Shown: in pieces, positions 8,599 to 15,489 of the stretch
Numbering within the stretch: the first letter of the stretch is position 1
Layout of the letters: each line of letters starts with the position of its first letter
Source of the DNA: Paraburkholderia silvatlantica
Lineage (GTDB): Bacteria; Pseudomonadota; Gammaproteobacteria; Burkholderiales; Burkholderiaceae
Reading direction: 5' to 3'
NCBI RefSeq assembly: GCF_003096715.1
Contig: NZ_QEOL01000007.1
Location: 206,933 to 270,932, forward strand
DNA: 64,000 bases
The notes under the pieces: generated by a model
Told to the model about the DNA's origin: nothing
The model's database searches: none
The model's input: the letters and a program-made list of their open reading frames with translations, nothing else
Made by a program: the position numbers and the translations under genes

Positions 8599-9903
8599 AT
8601 GCCGAACGATCCGCCGAACGCAAAGGCGACTGCCGCCGCCAGCCCGCTCGCCCAACTCCAGCCGCGCGCCGCCGGCTGGAGCGCGCAATGGCATGGTTGC
8701 GCGCTCGACAGCGCATTCCAGCCCGTGCTCTCGATCACGCATCAGCGCGTGGTCGGCTATGAGGCGTTGCTGCGCGTCACCGACGGGTCGGGCCACGCCA
8801 TCGGCCCGGCGGATCTGTTCGCAACGGCGGAAGGCGCCGAGGCCCAGCAGCTCGATGAACTGGCCCGCTGCCTGCACCTCGCAAATTTCGTCGAGCAAGG
8901 CGTGGAGACCGGCTGGATTTTCCTGAACACGCTGCCGCGCAGCGCGCGCGCCGCCGACCTCGCGCAGGCCGCCATCGACGGTCTGTGCGGCCACTTCGAC
9001 TTCCCGCACGAACGCGTGGTGATCGAGGTCCTCGAGCAGCGCGGCGGCGACGAGTACAGTTCGTTCGTCGACGAAAGGCCGCCCGCCGGCGAGCGCGACT
9101 TCCTTGTCGCGCTCGACGACTTCGGCGCGGGTTTCTCCAATTTCGATCGCGTCTGGCGCTACCGGCCCGACATCGTCAAGCTCGACCGCTCGCTCGTCAC
9201 GCGCGCGGCCAACGGCGAAAGTCATGTGGGCTTCATCTCGGAACTCGTCTCGATCCTTCATCACGCCGGCACGATGGTGCTCGCTGAAGGCGTCGAGACC
9301 GAGCCGCAGCTCATGGTGCTGATGCATGCCGATGTCGATCTCGTGCAGGGCTTCTGGTTCGGCGAGCCGCAAGCTTCGGTACGTGAGGCCGGTGCCGCCG
9401 CAAACGCGCTCGCGCAGTCGATGTGGCGGCGTTTCGCCGACTTTCAGCGCAGCGCCGAGATCATCGAGCAGGTCAATTTCGGCGCGCTCTCGCACGCCAT
9501 GCTGTGCGGCGCGCGCGTGCTCACGGGCGGCGGAACGCTCGAAGCAGCCGCCGAAGCGATTTTCCGCGACGGCGCCAGCCACGCGCAGCGCGTCTTCACC
9601 GCGGATGAGCACGGCGCGCAGCACGAGCCTTCGATTGCCATGCCCGGCGCCGGGCCGCCCGCGCGCCTCGCGCCTTTCTATCCCGACACCGACAGCAACT
9701 GGTCGCGCCGCGAGTACTTCCGGCGTGCGCTCGCCGCGCCCGGCCGGGTCGCGGTGATGGGCCCGCACTACTCGCTTAACGACGGCGAGCTCTGCTACAC
9801 AGCGGCCATCGCGCTCGACTACGGCGGCGCGACGCACGTGCTCTGCGCGGACTTTCCGCCCGAGCACGGGCCGCGCGAGCGCCCGCGGCGCGGACCGGGT
9901 TGA
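8599..9903 (+). CDS. EAL-domain cyclic-di-GMP phosphodiesterase with C-terminal PDC/Cache-like domain
   Basis: About 434 residues. The EAL domain occupies ~35-280 and keeps the catalytic set: YEALLRV (EAL Glu), FLNTLPRS (Asn), IEVLEQ (Glu), LDDFGAGFSNF (Asp-Asp), VKLDRSL (Lys), LAEGVET (Glu) and LVQGFWFGEP (Gln). It should therefore hydrolyse c-di-GMP. Residues ~360-425 (NWSRREYFRRAL, VMGPHYSLNDGELCYTAAIA) look like a PDC/Cache-type ligand-binding domain placed after the EAL domain, similar to YkuI-type architecture. No membrane segment is seen, so the sensor is predicted to be cytoplasmic. GTG 8575 is an alternative start. Confidence 0.85.
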   Translation: MPNDPPNAKATAAASPLAQLQPRAAGWSAQWHGCALDSAFQPVLSITHQRVVGYEALLRVTDGSGHAIGPADLFATAEGAEAQQLDELARCLHLANFVEQGVETGWIFLNTLPRSARAADLAQAAIDGLCGHFDFPHERVVIEVLEQRGGDEYSSFVDERPPAGERDFLVALDDFGAGFSNFDRVWRYRPDIVKLDRSLVTRAANGESHVGFISELVSILHHAGTMVLAEGVETEPQLMVLMHADVDLVQGFWFGEPQASVREAGAAANALAQSMWRRFADFQRSAEIIEQVNFGALSHAMLCGARVLTGGGTLEAAAEAIFRDGASHAQRVFTADEHGAQHEPSIAMPGAGPPARLAPFYPDTDSNWSRREYFRRALAAPGRVAVMGPHYSLNDGELCYTAAIALDYGGATHVLCADFPPEHGPRERPRRGPG

Positions 9904-9944
9904 TGCGCGCGGCAGACTGGCAATGCGCCGCGCGGTCCTTTTCG

Positions 9945-10349
9945 CTATTCGGACACGCGCCGCCGCCCCGCCTTCAGCGCACCGGTGCGCGCCTTGCTGT
10001 CGAGCCGGCGCAGCTTCGAGGCGCGCGTGGGCCGCGTCGCCACGCGCGCCTTGCGCGTTACGCTCACGCTGTCGACCAGTTCCTCGAGGCGCGCAAGCGC
10101 GGCCACCCGGTTCTGCTCCTGGGTGCGGTATTCCTGCGACTTGATCACCACGACGCCCTCGTTCGTAATCCGACGGTCGGCGAGCGCGAGCAGACGCATC
10201 TTGAGCACCTCGGGCAACGACGAGGCGCGGATGTCGAAACGCAGATGAATCGCGCTCGACACCTTGTTCACGTTCTGGCCGCCCGCGCCCTGCGCGCGAA
10301 CGGCGACGAGTTCGATTTCCTGCAACGGAATGGGCGCGCGTGCGGTCAT
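9945..10349 (-). CDS. arfB: Alternative ribosome-rescue factor ArfB (YaeJ-type peptidyl-tRNA hydrolase)
   Basis: 134 residues, the usual ArfB length. The release-factor domain carries the GGQ motif ([15 protein letters not shown], residues ~20-34), whose Gln positions water for peptidyl-tRNA hydrolysis. The C-terminus is a basic tail ([32 protein letters not shown]) that in ArfB inserts into the empty mRNA channel of stalled ribosomes. I use the internal Met ([11 protein letters not shown]) because the family begins there; the upstream extension does not resemble it. Confidence 0.9.
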   Translation of the reverse strand: MTARAPIPLQEIELVAVRAQGAGGQNVNKVSSAIHLRFDIRASSLPEVLKMRLLALADRRITNEGVVVIKSQEYRTQEQNRVAALARLEELVDSVSVTRKARVATRPTRASKLRRLDSKARTGALKAGRRRVSE

Positions 10350-10571
10350 GGGCAAATGGAAGGAGAGGACGCGGCAGTGTCGCACAGCGCAGCCCGCTTG
10401 ACACAGGCGCGCCACGCACTACAGGGCTGGCGCAACCGATGAGCCGGTCCGCCGCGGACATGCAATAAGCCGCCACGCCGTCGGCCGGCTGCGCAGCCAG
10501 TTTGCCGGCGCGCGGGGCATGAACCATACTGGCGACATTCCCTTGGGCGAACCCTCAGGAGCACGCATCCC

Positions 10572-11243
10572 ATGAAGTTGCGTCCTGCATTCGTAGCCGA
10601 ACTGGCGGTCAACCTGCTGCTTCCCTGGGTCGCCTACCGTCTCGCCGAGCCGCACTGGGGCGAAGTCGGCGGCCTCGTTGCCTCGGCCGCGCCGCCGCTT
10701 GCCTGGAGCATCGTCGAGCTGGTGCGCTTTCGGCGCGTGGATGCGCTCTCCGCCGTCATTCTGCTCGGCATCGTGCTCTCGCTCGTCGCCGTGGCGTTCG
10801 GCGGCAGCCCGCGCGTGCTGTTGATGCGCGAAAGCCTTGCCTCCGGCGCGATCGGCGCCGCGTTCCTGATCTCGCTTCTCGCGAAGCGCCCGCTCGTGTT
10901 CTATCTCACGCGAGCGACGGTCGCGCGCGAGACTCGCGAGGGTGTCACGCGGCTCGAACAGCTCTGGCAGGAAAACGCGAGCTTCGCGGCGGCCATGCGG
11001 CTGCTCACGTTCATCTGGGGCTTCGGGCTGTGTCTCGATTCCGCGCTGCGCACGTATCTGGCCGCCACCTGGCCGATCGAGCGCTTTCTCGTCGTCTCGC
11101 CGATCATCGGATACGGCGTGTTCGGCGGCCTGATGGCCTGGACCTTCTGGTATCGCACGCGCATGCGGCGCATTCACGGCACGCACGGCCTGCTCGGCGA
11201 CGCGGCCGCCGCAACGAATGCGAGCACGCTCAGCGTGGACTGA
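10572..11243 (+). CDS. VC0807-type multi-pass membrane protein
   Basis: 223 residues with about six hydrophobic segments (for example LAVNLLLPWVAYRL, AVILLGIVLSLVAVAFG, LASGAIGAAFLISLLA, IIGYGVFGGLMAWTFW). The pattern of RESLASGAIGAAFLISLL, the TR(E)GV loop and a short cytoplasmic C-terminus fits the VC0807 / septation-protein-A-like family of unknown function. GGAG lies 10 nt upstream of the ATG. Confidence 0.7.
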   Translation: MKLRPAFVAELAVNLLLPWVAYRLAEPHWGEVGGLVASAAPPLAWSIVELVRFRRVDALSAVILLGIVLSLVAVAFGGSPRVLLMRESLASGAIGAAFLISLLAKRPLVFYLTRATVARETREGVTRLEQLWQENASFAAAMRLLTFIWGFGLCLDSALRTYLAATWPIERFLVVSPIIGYGVFGGLMAWTFWYRTRMRRIHGTHGLLGDAAAATNASTLSVD

Positions 11244-11375
11244 GACGCCGGCGCCGCCTTCGGCCCGATTCGGCACGCTACGGCACGCATCGGCGGTCAG
11301 ATCGCGCCCGAAATACGTTAGACTCAGCGCCACAGTCCGCGGCGTTCCGTCCGCTCTCGAACTTCCCGGCAGTCG

Positions 11376-13904
11376 ATGCGCTACTCAGTAGAAATCAGGA
11401 AATTCCTCTATAGCCAGTACTTTTACGGCGGCCTGCGCATCGCGATCGGCATCTCGCTTCCGGCTGTCCTGTGCCTGTTCGTCTTCGACAAGAGCGACCT
11501 GGGCTTCACCATCTCGACAGGCGCGCTCGGCGCCTGCGTGGTCGACATGCCAGGGCCGCTCAAGTACAAGCGCAACGAAATGCTCGCGTGCAGCGTGATC
11601 GGCTTTCTCTCCGCTTACGCCACGGGCCTCGCCACCTTCAGTCCCATCGCGCTATGGGCCACCGTGGTGCCGCTCACCTTCGTGCTCTCGCTGATCGTGG
11701 TCTACGGCAACCGCTGGCCGCAGATCAGCTTCGCCACCCTCTTCATGATGGTGATGACGCTCGAGGAGCATTTCACGCCGCACCTCGCCCTCGTCAATGC
11801 GCTGTGGATCCTGCTAGGCGGCCTCTGGTACACGGCGTGGTCGACCTCGATCAGCCAGCTCATGCTCGATCGCATCGAGCAGCAGGCGCTCGCCGAGAGT
11901 GTGTTCGCCTGCGCCGACTATCTGCTCGCGCGCGCCCAGTTCTTCGATCTCGACAACGATCTCGACGAGTGCTATCGCAACCTCGTCGCGAAGCAGATCG
12001 CCGCCGTCGAGCGCCAGGACGCGGCGCGCGACATCGTGCTGCGCAACCTGCCCAGGCTCAGGGCCGGCAAGATCGATGCGCGGCGCGCGATGCACTTCAA
12101 CCTGTTCATCAACACGGTCGATCTGCATGAGCTGTTCGTGGGCGCACACACCGACTATCCGCTCGTGCGCAACACCTTCGGCGGCTCCGACCTGCTCGTG
12201 TTCTACCGCGACCTGATCCGCAAGGCCGCCGCCGATCTCGAAGACATCGGCCTCGCGGTGCTGCAAAACGAGGCGCCGCGCGCGAGCGTGAACGTGAAGG
12301 CCGAGTTGCGCGCCATCGAATACGAGCTCGAACAGCTGAAAAAGCGCGACCTGGCCTCGACCGACCCGGAGGCCTACGCGGCGATCTCGGCGTCGTTCCG
12401 GCGTATCTGGAGCGCGACACGCCTGATCGACCGCATGCGCCGCAGCCTCGCGAGCGAAGTGCCGACCACCGAAACCGAGCTGCGCATCGACGAGGCGCTC
12501 ACACGGTTCGTCACGAACCGCCGCGTGTCCTGGCTGCAGATCTTCTCGAATCTCACGATGGCCTCGCCGAGCTTTCGTCACGCGCTGCGCGTGACGATCG
12601 CCGTGGCCGTGGGCTTCTGGCTCGGGCGGCTTCTGCCGCTCACCAACGCCTACTGGATCGTGATGACGAGCATCATCATCCTGAAGCCGGGCTACTCGCT
12701 CACGCGCCAGCGCAACGCGCAGCGTATCGTCGGCACGCTGATCGGCTGTCTTGCGAGCATTGCGTTGATCCTGCTCGTGAAACAGCCGCTCGTGCTGCTC
12801 GTCTCGATGTTCGCGGCGATGGTAATGAGCTACAGCCTCCTGCTCTTCAACTACACGGCAAGCGTGGTGTTCACGTCGGCCTATGTACTCCTGATGTTTC
12901 ATCTGCTCGCGCCGGGCAGCATGCGCATCATCGGCGAGCGCGCGATCGACACGGTGGTGGGCTGCATGATCGCCATCGGCGCGAGCCATCTGTTCCCGTA
13001 CTGGGAATACCGCCTGATGGGCAAGCTCGTGCACGACATGATCGCCGCGACGCGCAGCTATCTCGAGGCGAGCTGGTGGTGGAGCGGGCGCGCGAGCGCG
13101 CCGCAGCCGGCGTTCGCGGGGGCCGCGGCGAGCGAGGCCGGCGCACGCGTGGCCGCCCATGCAGCGCCGGCGGCGACGCTCGCAGCCGATGCGGGCGGCG
13201 TGGCGAATCCGGTGCCCGGCAGCGTGAGCGCCATGGCGAGTGCTTCGGCGAACGCGGCGAGCATCATCGACGAACCAGTCGCCGCGGCGGCGACCCTCGA
13301 CGACTCGCCCACAGCCGGCGCTCCCGGCTCGCCCGTGGCGGCCGTGGGCACGAAAGCCGCTGCGCAAACCGCGCAGGCCGCGGCGGGCGCAGCCGCGGCA
13401 GCGCCCTCGCTCGCGCGCGACTTCCGCTACCGGCTCGCGCGCAAGAACGTGCACGTGGCGTTTGCCAATCTCGGCCAGGCGTTCCAGCGCATGATGCTCG
13501 AACCGAAGGCTGCCCAGAAGTTCGTACCCGAGCTCAACGACCTGCTCGTGCGCAGCCACGTGCTCGCCTCGCAGATCACGGCCACGGCCCCGCTCCTGCG
13601 CAGCACGGCGCGGCCCGACCAGCCGGAAGTCAAGCTCGATGCGCTCCAGCGCGCGCTTTCGTGCGTGCGCGAGAACCTCGTCGCCGCCGAAGCGGGCACG
13701 CCTGCGCCCGCCGATCAGACCGACATCACGAAGCAGCTCACGCGCGAACTCGATGCGATGGTGGTGCAAGCCGAGCGCGCGCTCGGCCCCGCCGCGGAAC
13801 TGCCCCAGGAACTCAAGCTGCTCGCACACCAGTGCAAGCAGATGATCACGGCCTCCTGGCTGATTCGCCGGGACGCGAGCATCATCCGGCTACCGGAGGA
13901 ATAG
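11376..13904 (+). CDS. FUSC family inner-membrane protein (YccS/AaeB-like)
   Basis: 842 residues. It has two blocks of about five to six membrane helices, at ~15-165 (FYGGLRIAIGISLPAVLCLF, GFLSAYATGLATFSPIALWA) and ~400-550 (SFRHALRVTIAVAVGFWLGR, then NAYWIVMTSIIILKPGYSLT and QRIVGTLIGCLASIALILL). Each block is followed by a long cytoplasmic helical domain, the arrangement of FUSC proteins. AaeB-type members export aromatic acids; the substrate here is not evident and no adjacent membrane-fusion gene is present. Residues ~568-680 are an Ala-rich linker of low complexity inside the second cytoplasmic domain, unusual for the family. Confidence 0.85.
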   Translation: MRYSVEIRKFLYSQYFYGGLRIAIGISLPAVLCLFVFDKSDLGFTISTGALGACVVDMPGPLKYKRNEMLACSVIGFLSAYATGLATFSPIALWATVVPLTFVLSLIVVYGNRWPQISFATLFMMVMTLEEHFTPHLALVNALWILLGGLWYTAWSTSISQLMLDRIEQQALAESVFACADYLLARAQFFDLDNDLDECYRNLVAKQIAAVERQDAARDIVLRNLPRLRAGKIDARRAMHFNLFINTVDLHELFVGAHTDYPLVRNTFGGSDLLVFYRDLIRKAAADLEDIGLAVLQNEAPRASVNVKAELRAIEYELEQLKKRDLASTDPEAYAAISASFRRIWSATRLIDRMRRSLASEVPTTETELRIDEALTRFVTNRRVSWLQIFSNLTMASPSFRHALRVTIAVAVGFWLGRLLPLTNAYWIVMTSIIILKPGYSLTRQRNAQRIVGTLIGCLASIALILLVKQPLVLLVSMFAAMVMSYSLLLFNYTASVVFTSAYVLLMFHLLAPGSMRIIGERAIDTVVGCMIAIGASHLFPYWEYRLMGKLVHDMIAATRSYLEASWWWSGRASAPQPAFAGAAASEAGARVAAHAAPAATLAADAGGVANPVPGSVSAMASASANAASIIDEPVAAAATLDDSPTAGAPGSPVAAVGTKAAAQTAQAAAGAAAAAPSLARDFRYRLARKNVHVAFANLGQAFQRMMLEPKAAQKFVPELNDLLVRSHVLASQITATAPLLRSTARPDQPEVKLDALQRALSCVRENLVAAEAGTPAPADQTDITKQLTRELDAMVVQAERALGPAAELPQELKLLAHQCKQMITASWLIRRDASIIRLPEE

Positions 13905-13924
13905 GAAGGCGAAGACCCGGCGCG

Positions 13925-14119
13925 TCACTGCGTCGAGCCGCTGGCCTGCGAGGCCGCCGTGCTCGCGGATGCATGCGCCACGCCGGCGCCCACGGTCTCG
14001 TCGTACTCGCGCTTGCTTTTCAGCGCGTTGAACAGCACGGTGCCGATCACGAACACCACCACCGCCACGATGAGCACGGCAACGCCAACCGTGGGGTCCT
14101 TCTTGCGCGGTTCGTTCAT
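13925..14119 (-). CDS. Small single-pass membrane protein
   Basis: 64 residues: a basic N-terminus (MNEPRKKDP), one hydrophobic helix (VGVAVLIVAVVVFVIGTVLF) and a charged then Ala/Ser-rich tail. It converges on the FUSC gene. The function is unknown. Confidence 0.55.
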   Translation of the reverse strand: MNEPRKKDPTVGVAVLIVAVVVFVIGTVLFNALKSKREYDETVGAGVAHASASTAASQASGSTQ

Positions 14120-14210
14120 CGGTCGTGCCCAGCCTCGAATCGGAATTGGATGACAGGAACGGGCATTCTACGCCGCCATGCCTTGCAGACGGCTTGCGTC
14201 ACGAGGGCCA

Positions 14211-14672
14211 CTACGTCCCGCTGCGCACGGGCAGCGCCGTCGAATACTTGAGCTGCTCCATCGCGAAGCTCGAACTGACGTCGAACAGCGGCACGGCGCG
14301 AATGAGCTGCTTGTAGACGCGGTCGAAATCGTCGATATCGGAGACCACGATGCGCAGCAGGTAGTCGGTCTCGCCGCTCATGCGATACGCCTCGACGATC
14401 TCGGGAATCTCCTGCACGGCGCGCGTGAAGGTCTGCGCCCATGCCTCGGTGTGCTGGTTCGTGCGCACGGCGACGAACACCGTTGTCCCCACGCCGAGCT
14501 TGCGCGGGTCGCACAGCGCGACCTGCGCGCGGATCACGCCCGTTTCCTTCAGGCGCTGGACGCGCTTCCAGCATGGCGTTTGCGAAAGATTGACGCGCTG
14601 CGCCAATTCCGCCACCGGCATGGTCGCGTCTTGCTGCAGCAGCTCAACCAGCTTTCTGTCGATGAGATCCAT
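14211..14672 (-). CDS. Lrp/AsnC family transcriptional regulator
   Basis: 153 residues. An N-terminal HTH (MDLIDRKLVELLQQDATMPV, then LAQRVNLSQTPCWKRVQRL) is followed by the RAM/AsnC effector domain (VFVAVRTNQHTEAWA, then VQEIPEIVEAYRMSGETDYL and LRIVVSDIDDFDRVYKQLI). Lrp-type proteins form octamers that respond to amino acids. It is divergent from the cysteine dioxygenase gene and shares a palindrome-bearing intergenic region with it, so it probably controls that gene, with cysteine as a plausible effector (inference). Confidence 0.92.
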   Translation of the reverse strand: MDLIDRKLVELLQQDATMPVAELAQRVNLSQTPCWKRVQRLKETGVIRAQVALCDPRKLGVGTTVFVAVRTNQHTEAWAQTFTRAVQEIPEIVEAYRMSGETDYLLRIVVSDIDDFDRVYKQLIRAVPLFDVSSSFAMEQLKYSTALPVRSGT

Positions 14673-14690
14673 TTCCGTACTCCCCGAAGC

Positions 14691-14707
14691 GTAGAAATTT
14701 ATTCTAC
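14691..14707. promoter_or_regulatory. Palindromic operator candidate for the Lrp/AsnC regulator
   Basis: GTAGAA-N5-TTCTAC is a perfect 17-bp palindrome with an AT-rich centre, starting 18 bp upstream of the regulator's ATG. A further GTAGAA half-site lies at 14773-14778, near the dioxygenase start. The spacing and AT-rich centre are typical of Lrp/AsnC sites. Confidence 0.55.
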
Positions 14708-14797
14708 ACGACGGGCAAACGGAGAAAAAATAGGAAAACCTTTTCCAGGCGTTGACGGCTATAAATCTTCTTGTAGAAACCGGAAGAAGAACACGCC

Positions 14798-15453
14798 ATG
14801 AATGCCCCTGCCGAACTCGCCCTGCTGAGCGCCTTCCACACTGCGCAGCAGCACGCTGCCGCCGTCGCGCGCCTCACCGCCGCGCTCGACGCCGCCTTCG
14901 ATGTCTGCTCGACGCCCGGCGACCCGTCGCGCTGCGCACGCTTCGCGCGCGGCATGCGCGCGGCATGCGCGCGGCGCTCACGCGCGCGCTCGCCGACCCG
15001 GCGCTCGTTACGCGCGCGCAGCGCGAGGGCTGCGGCCAGACGTACCGGCGTCATGTCATCGCGGCCGACAGCCGCGGCCGCTACACGGTCGCGGCGCTCG
15101 TCTGGCAGCCGGGCCACGCGAGTCCGATCCATGCGCATCACACCTGGTGCGGCTACGCCGTGCTCGAAGGCGCCCTGACCGAAACGCTCTACGCGTGGGA
15201 CGACGCCCAACAGGGCGCCGAAGTGGTCCGCTCGCATCCGCGCGCGAGCGGCGCGGTGTCGTTCGGCGGGCCTGGGCGCGCCAGCATTCACAGGCTTTCG
15301 AACGGCAGCGACGCGCGGGCAGTCTCGCTGCATGTCTACGGCGTCGCTGCCGGGCACATCGCCACGCGGGTGAACGACGTGTTGCCGCTGGTGCAGGAAA
15401 GAGCTTTCGCGCAACCGGGGCGCCAGAGGACGATCTCCAGCAGGGTGAATTGA
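14798..15453 (+). pseudogene. Cysteine dioxygenase family gene, frameshifted by an 11-bp duplication
   Basis: The N-terminus reads from ATG 14798 (MNAPAELALLSAFHTAQQHA) up to ...FARGMRAA. From there the family sequence continues in another frame (GMRAALTRALADPALV, then REGCGQTYRRHVIAADSRGR and HASPIHAHHTWCGYAVLEG) to the stop at 15453. Removing one copy of the tandem 11-mer at 14947-14968 joins both halves into one ~214-residue protein. The HxH metal-binding motif (IHAHH) and the later His (SLHVYG) are present in the second half. The enzyme family oxidises cysteine to cysteine sulfinate using Fe(II) and O2. As given, translation would end early in the first frame. A sequencing error is the alternative explanation. 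Confidence 0.8.
14947..14968 (+). repeat. Tandem 11-bp duplication causing the frameshift
   Basis: Two exact copies of GCGCGGCATGC stand side by side, followed by a partial third copy (GCGCGGC). Because 11 is not a multiple of 3, the extra copy shifts the reading frame of the dioxygenase gene. Confidence 0.9.
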
Positions 15454-15489
15454 AAGCGGATCCGGAAGGATCTGCGCCGGCGCAGACCT

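Noticed and set aside
8275..10527. 750-residue minus-strand ORF opposite the EAL and arfB region
   Set aside because: Overlaps recognisable genes for its whole length and lacks domains; produced by high GC content.
14752..14797. Upstream start of the dioxygenase second frame
   Set aside because: The first ~65 residues from this start are not family-like; the true N-terminus is in the other frame from 14798.
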